From the NCBI GenBank assembly GCA_016763615.1, contig JAESTJ010000009.1, positions 1 to 12,865 on the forward strand: 12,865 nt of DNA, written 5' to 3'. Shown one piece after another: positions 6,245 through 12,541 of this stretch (positions are counted from its first letter, which is position 1; each line of letters begins with the position of its first letter). Below the pieces are notes generated by a model, which was given only the letters and a program-made list of their open reading frames with translations, searched no databases and was not told where the DNA came from. Made by a program: the position numbers and the translations under genes. This DNA comes from Minisyncoccota bacterium (GTDB lineage: Bacteria; Patescibacteriota; Minisyncoccia; Phycocordibacterales; UBA2100).

Positions 6245-6291
6245 CGAGTTTGTATGGCACTCATTGTGCTTATCGGCTCTCCATTATTGGA

Positions 6292-6347
6292 GTTCACCAC
6301 AGCTCAAATTGTAGTGATTAATCGCTACAATTTGAGCTGTGGTGAAC
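6292..6347. repeat. Perfect 23 bp inverted repeat between the target gene and tig
   Basis: Arms 6292-6314 and 6325-6347 are exact inverted complements around a 10-base centre. It sits in the 298 bp spacer between two divergent genes, so it cannot terminate either of them. The centre (TAGTGATTAATCGCTA, 6312-6327) matches, with one change, the core of the palindromes at 8281 and 8889. Apart from this repeat and the promoters, I see nothing in the spacer. Confidence 0.85.
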
Positions 6348-6460
6348 CTGAACGTTGTATGTAAATGAGCTTGAGTTAAAAACATTACCATGACTTCCGG
6401 CTCTCGTCAACTTTTTAATCGAATTTTCAAAATTGTGCTACTTAAATCAGAGATTTTATT

Positions 6461-6489
6461 TTGCATATATACGTTGTAACTGATACACT
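6461..6489 (+). promoter_or_regulatory. Promoter of tig
   Basis: TTGCAT (6461-6466), a 17 bp spacer and TACACT (6484-6489), the latter preceded by TGA as an extended -10. Seven bases separate it from the ATG at 6497, predicting a leaderless mRNA. The in-frame TTG at 6461 is the -35, not a start codon. Confidence 0.6.
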
Positions 6490-6496
6490 CGGGCGC

Positions 6497-7573
6497 ATGA
6501 AAGACACACAGTACTCGGATGTAAAAACTAAAAAACTTGATGGTTCGGAATACGAAATTTCTGCGACTATTTCCGCTGAGTTACTCACGTATTATCGTAA
6601 AAAAGCCATTAAAAATCTTGGGAGCGACGTTGAAGTCCCAGGTTTCCGAAAGGGGCACGTGCCCGAAGATATGCTTATCGGTCACATTGGGGAAAGTAAG
6701 GTAATGGAACGTGCGGCGAACATGGCACTTGCCGAAGTGTATCCTAAGATAATTACTGAAGTGAAAATTGATGCTATTGGAGCGCCTAAAATACAGCTCA
6801 CGAAACTTGCTGACGGCAACCCATTAGAGTTCACTGCGACCACCGCAGTAATGCCTGAGATTAAACTCGCAGATTACTCAAAGATTGCCAAAAAGATTTT
6901 TAGCAAGGAGGAAACATTTGAAGTAAAAGATGAGGAACTCAAAGAAACTCTCACACACATTCGAAGGCAACGCTCTCAAGCAGAAAGTTATGAACAACAA
7001 CAGAAAGATGGTGTTGAACATCCTACCGTTCCTGAAATAAAAAACGAAGATGTGCCCGAACTAACTGACGAATTCGTGCAAACTCTTGGAGATTTCAAGA
7101 CCGTAAAAGATTTTGAGGCAAAAGTACGAGAAAATATTTTAGAAGAGAGGAAATTACGCGATATAGAAAAGAAGCGCATCGAAACGGTAGAAAAAATCAT
7201 TGCTGATTCGAAAATTGAACTCCCCAACCTACTTATCGACCAAGAAATTGCTCGCATTCAGACACAACTCGAAGCCGATATTGCTAAAACTGGTACTAAA
7301 CTTGAAGATTATCTAAAGAATGTCGACAAAACTATTGAAGAACTTCATATCGACTGGAAGCCAGAAGCAGAAAAGCGAGGAAAGCTTCAGTTAATCTTAA
7401 ACACTATTTCAAAAGAACAGAACATTACTCCCGTTGAAGAAGAAGTACAAAAAGAAATAGACCACGTAAAAGAACACTACCCTGACGCAGATGAGGAAAA
7501 CATTCGTGTGTATGTAGAAAGCACTAAACGAAACGAAATGGTATTTAAATTTTTGGAAAACGTTGGGGAATAA
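6497..7573 (+). CDS. tig: Trigger factor lacking the PPIase domain
   Basis: A ribosome-bound chaperone that shelters nascent chains at the exit tunnel. From the ATG at 6497 the protein has 358 residues, against about 430 in the classical form. The ribosome-binding signature GFRKGHVP is at 49-56 (family pattern GFRxGxxP), in an N-terminal domain reaching about 135. In the full-length family an FKBP-like peptidyl-prolyl isomerase domain separates the RKQ-type helix from the PELT motif. Here RRQRSQ (156-161) is joined to VPELTDEFVQTLGDF (from 186) by only about 25 residues, so the isomerase domain is absent. The long helical C-terminal chaperone arms follow. The next gene is clpP, as in the common tig-clpP-clpX order, but each has its own promoter and clpX does not follow. 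Confidence 0.94.
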   Translation: MKDTQYSDVKTKKLDGSEYEISATISAELLTYYRKKAIKNLGSDVEVPGFRKGHVPEDMLIGHIGESKVMERAANMALAEVYPKIITEVKIDAIGAPKIQLTKLADGNPLEFTATTAVMPEIKLADYSKIAKKIFSKEETFEVKDEELKETLTHIRRQRSQAESYEQQQKDGVEHPTVPEIKNEDVPELTDEFVQTLGDFKTVKDFEAKVRENILEERKLRDIEKKRIETVEKIIADSKIELPNLLIDQEIARIQTQLEADIAKTGTKLEDYLKNVDKTIEELHIDWKPEAEKRGKLQLILNTISKEQNITPVEEEVQKEIDHVKEHYPDADEENIRVYVESTKRNEMVFKFLENVGE

Positions 7574-7585
7574 TATTAAATTCGT

Positions 7586-7613
7586 TTGAATCTTGGCACA
7601 GCCGTGCTATATT
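7586..7613 (+). promoter_or_regulatory. Promoter of clpP
   Basis: TTGAAT (7586-7591), a 16 bp spacer and TATATT (7608-7613), with TGC just before it giving an extended -10. The ATG at 7622 is 8 bases further on, so the message should have almost no leader. The in-frame TTG at 7586 is the -35 element. Confidence 0.65.
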
Positions 7614-7621
7614 TTGCGCAT

Positions 7622-8236
7622 ATGAACGACCAACTCAACAGTGGAAATAAATCTCCAATGGCACAACTTGTACCAATGGTAGTAGAAAAGGGCCCAATGG
7701 GCGAACGAGCGTACGATATTTACTCCCGCCTATTGAAAGACCGTATTGTATTTCTTGGTGGACCTATTTACGACGAAGTTGCCAACTTGGTGATCGCACA
7801 ATTACTTTTCTTGCAATCCGAAGATCCAAAAGCGGATATTTCACTTTACATTAACTCCCCCGGCGGTTCGGTGACTGCAACACTTGCAATGATAGACACT
7901 ATGAATCATATAAAACCTGACGTTTCTACAGTGTGTGTGGGAATGGCAGCATCAGGTGGTGCATGGTTACTCTCTGCAGGCAAAAAAGGCAAACGTTTTG
8001 CGCTCGAGAACGCAGAGATTATGATTCATCAACCACTTGGTGGTGCCCAAGGACAAGCAAGCGATATCGTAATTACAGCGGAGAACATCGTACGAACAAA
8101 AAAACGTCTTATCGATATGATGGCTAAAAATACCGGGCAAAAAAAGGAAGAAATTGAAAATGATGTTGACCGTGATTACTTCATGTCAGCAGCGGAAGCA
8201 AAAAAATACGGCCTCATAGATAAAGTTTTAAACTAG
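7622..8236 (+). CDS. clpP: ATP-dependent Clp protease proteolytic subunit
   Basis: A serine peptidase that forms the tetradecameric degradation chamber fed by Clp ATPases. The 204-residue protein has the catalytic triad Ser111 (GMAASGGAW, where many homologues read AASMGA), His136 (MIHQPLGG) and Asp185 ([10 protein letters not shown]). The spacings of 25 and 49 residues equal those in E. coli ClpP. INSPGGSV (78-84) and the GLIDKVLN end are also typical. The Gly-Gly after the catalytic serine is a small departure from the usual Met-Gly. It follows tig by 48 bp with its own promoter, and a palindromic hairpin follows 45 bp after the stop codon. No ClpX or ClpC gene is in the window. Confidence 0.97.
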   Translation: MNDQLNSGNKSPMAQLVPMVVEKGPMGERAYDIYSRLLKDRIVFLGGPIYDEVANLVIAQLLFLQSEDPKADISLYINSPGGSVTATLAMIDTMNHIKPDVSTVCVGMAASGGAWLLSAGKKGKRFALENAEIMIHQPLGGAQGQASDIVITAENIVRTKKRLIDMMAKNTGQKKEEIENDVDRDYFMSAAEAKKYGLIDKVLN

Positions 8237-8280
8237 GTTATAGGGATTAGGTTTTAGAGATTAGGGAAAACTGAGAAATG

Positions 8281-8306
8281 AAAACTAGCGATTAATCGCT
8301 AGTTTT
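8281..8306. terminator. Perfect 26 bp palindrome after clpP
   Basis: A perfect palindrome centred on TTAA with the core TAGCGATTAATCGCTA (8286-8301). It can fold into a hairpin ending in TTTTGTAG and probably terminates clpP. The whole 26 bp recur inside the palindrome at 8889-8930, so the two copies bracket the toxin-antitoxin genes. Confidence 0.6.
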
Positions 8307-8348
8307 GTAGTTTTAGTATTACTGCCAAGTTGTATTCTTCTAAAAAGC

Positions 8349-8374
8349 ATGATATTTTCATATGAAGTTATCAT
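8349..8374. promoter_or_regulatory. Operator-like dyad of the toxin-antitoxin operon
   Basis: A 26 bp imperfect palindrome: ATGATA (8349-8354), the perfect inner TTCATATGAA (8357-8366) and TATCAT (8369-8374). It overlaps the -35 region and ends just before the -10. RHH antitoxins typically repress their own operon from such sites. Confidence 0.65.
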
Positions 8375-8382
8375 AATATACT
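8355..8382 (+). promoter_or_regulatory. Promoter of the toxin-antitoxin operon
   Basis: TTTTCA (8355-8360), a 16 bp spacer and TATACT (8377-8382). The ATG at 8390 is 7 bases after the -10, again predicting a leaderless mRNA. The dyad at 8349-8374 covers most of it. Confidence 0.5.
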
Positions 8383-8389
8383 TAAAATC

Positions 8390-8608
8390 ATGACTACCCT
8401 ATCGACACCAATCGACAAGACTCTTGAGCGCTTTGTTGACGAAATGATTTCATCGAAAAAAGCAGAAAATAAAACTCAGGTTGTTCGTCGAGCACTGTAT
8501 CAAATGCGTGAAGACGAGGCGCTTAAAGATTTAATAGAGGCACGTGCGGATGTTGCACAAGGCAAGGTATATAAAGGTAACCTGCGCAAACTCTCGGATG
8601 CATTATGA
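8390..8608 (+). CDS. RHH antitoxin of a type II toxin-antitoxin pair
   Basis: A 72-residue ribbon-helix-helix protein of the ParD/CopG kind. The N-terminal strand (TTLSTPIDKTLERF) is followed by two helices (FVDEMISSKKAE and NKTQVVRRALYQM) that form the DNA-binding dimer. The charged C-terminal part (DLIEARADVAQGKVYKGNLR) is expected to wrap the toxin. It overlaps the toxin start by four bases (ATGA, 8605-8608), so the two are translationally coupled. A palindromic operator in its promoter points to autorepression. The exact subfamily cannot be settled by eye. Confidence 0.88.
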   Translation: MTTLSTPIDKTLERFVDEMISSKKAENKTQVVRRALYQMREDEALKDLIEARADVAQGKVYKGNLRKLSDAL

Positions 8609-8865
8609 TAGAAGTTGGTTATTCCAAAAAATTCTTAAAAATGTTTAAGGTTCTTGACGCAGATTTACAAGACCGAGTTGAGGAAAAAATTGAACAATTT
8701 AGAAATCGAAAAAATCATAAAGTACTCAAGGTACACAAACTAGCGGGAAACTTAAAAGATTTGTATGCATTCTCGATTGACAGAAAAAATAGAATAATAT
8801 TCGAATACACCGGCTCTAAAAATGAAGTGGCGTTCCTAATAATAGGTGGCCACGATATTTATTGA
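8605..8865 (+). CDS. RelE/ParE-superfamily toxin
   Basis: An 86-residue toxin of the RelE/ParE fold. The pattern IEVGYSKKFLKMFKVLDADL, a helix-rich middle, LAGNLKDLYAFSID, KNRIIFEY and the C-terminal VAFLIIGGHDIY are characteristic. RelE-like members cut mRNA in the ribosome and ParE-like members poison gyrase. Arg63, His83 and Tyr86 are candidates for functional residues in the former case, but I cannot decide between them from sequence alone. Its ATG overlaps the antitoxin stop. Length and motifs look intact, with no sign of truncation. Confidence 0.88.
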   Translation: MIEVGYSKKFLKMFKVLDADLQDRVEEKIEQFRNRKNHKVLKVHKLAGNLKDLYAFSIDRKNRIIFEYTGSKNEVAFLIIGGHDIY

Positions 8866-8888
8866 ATTTAGACTCCTAATAAGTATCT

Positions 8889-8930
8889 AAATCACAAAAA
8901 CTAGCGATTAATCGCTAGTTTTTGTGATTT
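8889..8930. repeat. Perfect 42 bp palindrome after the toxin gene
   Basis: A perfect palindrome of 21 bp per side, including the complete 26 bp palindrome found after clpP at 8281-8306. It can act as a hairpin after the toxin, but a conventional terminator follows 30 bp further on, so termination may not be its only role. Confidence 0.85.
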
Positions 8931-8959
8931 CCTGACCTAAATATGAAGAACTAAACACC

Positions 8960-8982
8960 GGCCCTTCTGAAGGGCCATTTTT
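8960..8982 (+). terminator. Intrinsic terminator of the toxin-antitoxin operon
   Basis: GGCCCTTC (8960-8967) and GAAGGGCC (8969-8976) form a GC-rich stem, followed by ATTTTT on the + strand. Confidence 0.85.
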
Positions 8983-8999
8983 GCATATTGACAAATTTC

Positions 9000-9008
9000 T
9001 GGTATTAT
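9000..9008 (+). promoter_or_regulatory. Likely promoter upstream of rny
   Basis: TGGTATTAT is an extended -10 with TTTGCA 17 bp upstream. It would give a leader of roughly 147 nt before the ATG at 9162. I see no recognisable riboswitch in that leader. A TTGACA nearby (8988-8993) is too close to this -10 to be its -35. Confidence 0.45.
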
Positions 9009-9161
9009 CTCGTTATTGTTTAATCAATTAATTTTTCCGTCTTTCTGACACGATTTAACTTTTTGTACTGTAACTGTAAAAACTTACCGAAACGACAACA
9101 TTTTTAGCTAGGTGACACCATAAAGATAATATACGTGTAGAAAAACGGGCATTAAAAACTT

Positions 9162-10691
9162 ATGTCCATTAAAGTAATACTCATGCTGCTATTGCTCGCA
9201 GCCGCATTCGGTACAGGTTTCGGATATTTCCTACGTTGGATTGTATCTATGGGTAAACGTGGCTCAATGGAGCTACAAATCAAGCAAATGACGCTTGAGG
9301 CCAAAGAAGACGCAAAACGAATCACGGGAGATGCGGAAAAGAAATCCGAGAAGATAATAGAAGAACGAACAAAAGAAGTCAAAGAACGCGAAGGTGACCT
9401 CAAAAAAACCGAAGAGCGTCTCGTCCGCAAAGAAGATCTGCTGGATAAACGCCAAGGGGATCTTGATGAAGATAACGAAGAAATAAAAGAAAAGGCCGAA
9501 CGAATTAAAGAAATTCGAGAGGAAGCAGAAAGTACTTTAAAAGAGCGAGGTGCAGAACTCCAAAAAGTAGCGGGCCTTACAAGCGAAGAGGCTAAAACGG
9601 AGCTCCTCTCTCAAGTTGAGCAAGAATTTGAGGAAGATTTAAGTGTACGCATCAGAAAACTTGAGCGTGACGGAGTTGACAGATTTGAACGCAAGGCTCA
9701 GAATATTTTAACCACTGCTATTCATCGAGTTGGTAATAGTATGCAAGCAGATGCGATTTCTACTACTGTAGCACTGCCCAATGACGAGATTAAAGGAAAA
9801 ATAATTGGAAAGGAAGGGCGAAATATTCGTGCATTTGAAAATGCCTCTGGAGTTGACGTTATCGTCGACGACACACCGGGAGCTATCACCATTTCCTCAT
9901 TCGATCCTGTCCGACGACAAGTTGCACGGGTAGCTCTTGAAAACCTCATTATCGATGGGCGTATTCAACCTGCAAAAATTGAGGAAACTGTTGAAAAAGC
10001 ACGAGAAGAAATAAATGTAATCATAAAAAAGAAAGGTGAAGAGGCCGCATTTGAAGCTGGAGTTCATAATCTTGATCCAAAACTACTTATCGTCCTTGGT
10101 AGACTGCACTTCAGAACTAGTTATGGGCAAAATGTACTCTATCACTCCATTGAAATGGCTCATCTGTCTGCAATTATTGCTGAAGAGCTAGGAGCTAACG
10201 TTAAAGTTGCTCGAGCTGGAGCCCTTCTACACGACATAGGTAAGGCAGTTGATCATGAAGTCACTGGTACACACGTCGAAATTGGGCGACGAATTCTTGC
10301 TAAATTCAACGTTGATCCTGAGGTCATTAAAGCAATGGAGGCACATCACGAAGAATACCCATACAGCAATCCAGAGAGCTACATCGTACAAGTTGCTGAC
10401 GCTATCTCGGGAGGAAGACCAGGAGCTCGTCGTGATTCCGTTGAGAATTACATTAAGCGTCTAGAAGATATCGAGGCTATCGCTAATGGCTTCCCTGGAA
10501 TCGAGAAAAGTTATGCTATTGCCGCAGGCCGTGAAGTTCGAGTATTTGTAAAACCAGAAGAAGTAACCGATCTTGAAGCTCGTAAGCTTGCCCGAGATAT
10601 CGCTCTCCAAATTGAGAACGAACTTAATTACCCAGGAGAAGTTAAAGTTAACGTTATACGAGAAAGTCGCTCTATTGAGTTTGCTCGCTAA
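9162..10691 (+). CDS. rny: Ribonuclease Y
   Basis: A membrane-anchored endoribonuclease that starts mRNA decay in many bacteria lacking RNase E. The 509-residue protein has the complete family layout: one N-terminal transmembrane helix (about 4-26), a long charged coiled coil (about 35-190, Lys/Glu rich), a KH domain with IIGKEGRNIRAFE (214-226), and an HD domain with the metal-binding pair His357-Asp358 in GALLHDIGKAVDHE, then EAHHEEYP (393-400), a later Asp in VADAISGGRPGARRDS, and the C-terminal region ending ESRSIEFAR. It is close to the usual length (about 510-520 residues). It has no obvious Shine-Dalgarno. It stands alone, with HU downstream on its own promoter. Confidence 0.97.
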   Translation: MSIKVILMLLLLAAAFGTGFGYFLRWIVSMGKRGSMELQIKQMTLEAKEDAKRITGDAEKKSEKIIEERTKEVKEREGDLKKTEERLVRKEDLLDKRQGDLDEDNEEIKEKAERIKEIREEAESTLKERGAELQKVAGLTSEEAKTELLSQVEQEFEEDLSVRIRKLERDGVDRFERKAQNILTTAIHRVGNSMQADAISTTVALPNDEIKGKIIGKEGRNIRAFENASGVDVIVDDTPGAITISSFDPVRRQVARVALENLIIDGRIQPAKIEETVEKAREEINVIIKKKGEEAAFEAGVHNLDPKLLIVLGRLHFRTSYGQNVLYHSIEMAHLSAIIAEELGANVKVARAGALLHDIGKAVDHEVTGTHVEIGRRILAKFNVDPEVIKAMEAHHEEYPYSNPESYIVQVADAISGGRPGARRDSVENYIKRLEDIEAIANGFPGIEKSYAIAAGREVRVFVKPEEVTDLEARKLARDIALQIENELNYPGEVKVNVIRESRSIEFAR

Positions 10692-10846
10692 GCACAACTT
10701 TGCTGGAAAATTTAAGTGTTCTGTATCAAAATTTTGAAAGTTTTTAAGGAACTCCTTGAACTAATATAAGAATGCGTGTGGTTATAACGTGTAAAAATCT
10801 ATCTCATGAGCATTTGATGTACCAAACTACGCAACAGTGCCAGCTA

Positions 10847-10874
10847 TTGCACAAAATACGGCGCTGTATATAAT
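10847..10874 (+). promoter_or_regulatory. Promoter of the HU gene
   Basis: TTGCAC (10847-10852), a 16 bp spacer and a perfect TATAAT (10869-10874). The predicted leader is about 30 nt and contains an A/T palindrome (10885-10901, TTTATTTATTAAATAAA). Confidence 0.7.
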
Positions 10875-10911
10875 GTTCTCAGACTTTATTTATTAAATAA
10901 ACATATATACT

Positions 10912-11190
10912 ATGAATAAAGCAGCAATCGCAGATAAAGTACATGACGTACTTGGTAGCACAAAGGCAGACGCAGAACGCGCTGTTGAAGCAATGATTGA
11001 CGCAATCGTTGGTGGTCTTACAAGCGGTGAAGAAGTATCAATCGCAGGATTGGGAATCTTCGAAGCTAAGATGCGAGCAGCTCGCACAGGACGTAATCCA
11101 CGAACTGGTGAAGCTATTCAAATTAAAGCCATGCGCGTACCTAAGTTTCGCGCGGCTAAGGCTCTCAAGGATGCAGTAAAGGGAGTTTAG
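10912..11190 (+). CDS. hup: HU-family nucleoid DNA-binding protein
   Basis: A small basic protein that dimerises and bends DNA non-specifically, organising the nucleoid. Its 92 residues match the family's usual 90 or so. It begins MNKAAIADKVHDVLGSTKAD, has the GLGIFEAKMRAARTGRNPRTG segment in which GRNPRTG (60-66) forms the DNA-inserting arm with its intercalating proline, and ends PKFRAAKALKDAVKG. It could equally be called HU or IHF-like, but the homodimeric HU reading is simpler because no partner is nearby. It is monocistronic: promoter at 10847-10874, then after the stop the second copy of the dispersed repeat and a strong terminator. Confidence 0.96.
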   Translation: MNKAAIADKVHDVLGSTKADAERAVEAMIDAIVGGLTSGEEVSIAGLGIFEAKMRAARTGRNPRTGEAIQIKAMRVPKFRAAKALKDAVKGV

Positions 11191-11211
11191 TCCAGTTAGA
11201 CTGAATTTCTT

Positions 11212-11280
11212 TGTCGAGATTCATAAAGTGTCAATCGCAGTATTACTCATACAGCTCAATCCACTTTACTTTTTCTCCTA
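11212..11280. repeat. Dispersed intergenic repeat, copy 2
   Basis: Matches 3601-3669 with only scattered differences, the central 31 bp being identical. TAAAGT (11224-11229) and ACTTTA (11263-11268) keep the stem seen in copy 1, shortened by one pair. It begins 21 bp after the HU stop codon and lies before the terminator at 11316. Confidence 0.85.
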
Positions 11281-11315
11281 GAACTTCAGCCAAACTTGAA
11301 CAAAACTAAGACGAT

Positions 11316-11345
11316 ACAAAAGCCCCGCTTTAGCGGGGCTTTTGT
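11316..11345. terminator. Bidirectional terminator between HU and the tRNA-editing gene
   Basis: A perfect 13 bp stem (11316-11328 with 11333-11345) with the GC core GCCCCGC/GCGGGGC, loop TTTA, and A/T flanks suited to termination in both directions. Confidence 0.92.
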
Positions 11346-11360
11346 TATACATACAGCAAG

Positions 11361-11846
11361 TTACTGCGCTTCTACAATAATAGATTTATGTCTTGTTACT
11401 TCTAGAAATTTACGAAAATTATCCTGTGTGAAGACAAGCGTAGCAGTATTTGTATTCGGATGCGCATTTACCAGCTCTGCATCCCATAGTTCTTTATCTA
11501 TCAATACTTGAACCCTGTGCTGAGTATCGTGAATAAGACCAAGAACAGACACTGAGCCCGGAGTAACACCTAAATGTTCCATAAGCTCTTCTGGGGTACC
11601 AAATTGAGGCTTACTCTCCCCTATTTGGTCTTTAACGCTTTTCAGGTCTGCACGTTTATGGCTCGCGATAACGTATAAGAAGTATTGTGATGCATTTTTA
11701 TTTTTCAGAAAAAGATTTTTTGTGTGTGCCCCTTTAATGCAAGTTTTAATTTCATCTGCCTCCTCAACAGTGAACACTGGTTCGTGTTCGTATTTTTCGT
11801 ACTCGATGTTGTTTGTATCGAGGATTTGGTAGATGTTTTGAATCAT
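11361..11846 (-). CDS. Prolyl-tRNA editing protein, YbaK/ProXp-ala (PrdX) type
   Basis: A free-standing deacylase of the family related to the editing domain of prolyl-tRNA synthetase, which removes wrongly attached amino acids (typically alanine) from tRNA-Pro. The 161-residue protein shows the conserved elements YEHEPVFTVEEAD (19-31), KGAHTKNLFLKNK (38-50) with the conserved lysine, QFGTPEELMEHLGVTPGSVS (81-100), the VLID strand, and NAHPNTNTATL (127-137). The fold and motifs are clear. The exact substrate (Ala-tRNA-Pro rather than Cys) is inferred from the closer resemblance to PrdX/ProXp-ala than to YbaK itself. An extended -10 lies 8 bp before the ATG, so the mRNA is probably leaderless. 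It converges with HU on a shared terminator. Confidence 0.9.
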   Translation of the reverse strand: MIQNIYQILDTNNIEYEKYEHEPVFTVEEADEIKTCIKGAHTKNLFLKNKNASQYFLYVIASHKRADLKSVKDQIGESKPQFGTPEELMEHLGVTPGSVSVLGLIHDTQHRVQVLIDKELWDAELVNAHPNTNTATLVFTQDNFRKFLEVTRHKSIIVEAQ

Positions 11847-11854
11847 AAATAAGA

Positions 11855-11863
11855 TTTATACCA
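11855..11863 (-). promoter_or_regulatory. Extended -10 promoter of the tRNA-editing gene
   Basis: The minus strand reads TGGTATAAA, ending 8 bases before the ATG at 11846. No good -35 is visible, and the region upstream is occupied by the hairpin at 11873-11922. Confidence 0.6.
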
Positions 11864-11872
11864 TATTCGTAC

Positions 11873-11922
11873 AGAAATTAAATGGGTATTTTAATAGGTA
11901 TTAAAATACCCATTTAATTTCT
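11873..11922. terminator. Perfect 24 bp inverted repeat between two minus-strand genes
   Basis: Arms 11873-11896 and 11899-11922 are exact inverted complements separated by GG. They hold the GC patch GGGTA/TACCC in A/T flanks. It lies after the kinase gene and just upstream of the tRNA-editing promoter, so it probably terminates the former. There is no long U tract, so its efficiency is uncertain. The bases 11923-12007 hold nothing I can identify. Confidence 0.6.
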
Positions 11923-12007
11923 AATTGTAGGAAGAGGGAGAACCGCCTTCAATCGCTAAATACGTTGTTTGTATCGTGTGGAACAATACTGAAACCTGTT
12001 TTGCTTG

Positions 12008-12529
12008 TCAGGAAAGAGAACTATAGTAAGAATCTATTTCCTTAAAGTTTCGTAATATTACCAACTTTTCCTTGTGCTGCTTCGATAACTTTTTTATTTT
12101 GTCATCCTCGCCTTTCTTCCAGCGTTTAATGATGGTTTTAATAAATAGTAAGTCTTGTACTTTGGTAACTTCATGATGCCTGTCCTTTCCTTTGACTACT
12201 CGAACAATATGGCTAAGTATTCTCATCAAAAGTGTTCGTTTTATGAGAACAACGGTGTCCGCCTGTGCGGCAATAAACAGTTGAATCTCTGAATACGTAC
12301 CCTCTATTACCCAGCTTTGATTTTTTGAAAGAAACTCTTCCAGCTCAATACGGATTTTTGTTGAAACTATTTCCTTTTTTTCTGAGTCACAGCTGTTGAG
12401 ATACTTATGACCACCGTGCTTAAACCACACTCTATCAATTTCAATTCTAGGAATGTCAAATCCATCGCTAATCTTTCTGGCTAACATGCTTTTGCCACCC
12501 CCACTTGAACCAATTATAGTTATTTTCAT
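12008..12529 (-). CDS. P-loop kinase-like protein (FlaR/topology-modulation type)
   Basis: A 173-residue P-loop NTPase beginning MKITIIGSSGGGKSMLARKI, with the Walker A motif GSSGGGKS at 7-14. It then has the IPRIEIDRVWFK segment, WVIEGTYSE and ADTVVLIKRTLLMRI, the order seen in the adenylate-kinase-like group often annotated as DNA topology modulation protein FlaR. The true substrate of that group is not well defined, so I give no reaction. The C-terminus is lysine rich (KRWKKGEDDKIKKLSKQHKEK). The frame is open upstream to 12595, but the P-loop normally lies within the first ten residues and an extended -10 lies 12 bp before the ATG at 12529. Confidence 0.8.
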   Translation of the reverse strand: MKITIIGSSGGGKSMLARKISDGFDIPRIEIDRVWFKHGGHKYLNSCDSEKKEIVSTKIRIELEEFLSKNQSWVIEGTYSEIQLFIAAQADTVVLIKRTLLMRILSHIVRVVKGKDRHHEVTKVQDLLFIKTIIKRWKKGEDDKIKKLSKQHKEKLVILRNFKEIDSYYSSLS

Positions 12530-12541
12530 CTTATTAACCTG

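Noticed and set aside
6461..6496. TTG start adding 12 residues to trigger factor
   Set aside because: That TTG is the -35 element of a promoter whose -10 lies 7 bases before the ATG at 6497. The added residues do not match the family.
7586..7621. TTG start adding 12 residues to ClpP
   Set aside because: The same situation: the TTG belongs to the -35 TTGAAT, and the -10 TATATT lies between it and the ATG at 7622.
10692..10846. Possible RNA gene between rny and HU
   Set aside because: I looked for a tRNA cloverleaf and a strong terminator and found only short weak inverted repeats (for example AAGGAACTCCTT). Nothing can be supported.
10906..10911. TATACT immediately before the HU start codon
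   Set aside because: It abuts the ATG, leaving no room for a transcription start. The TATAAT at 10869-10874 with a -35 is the better promoter.
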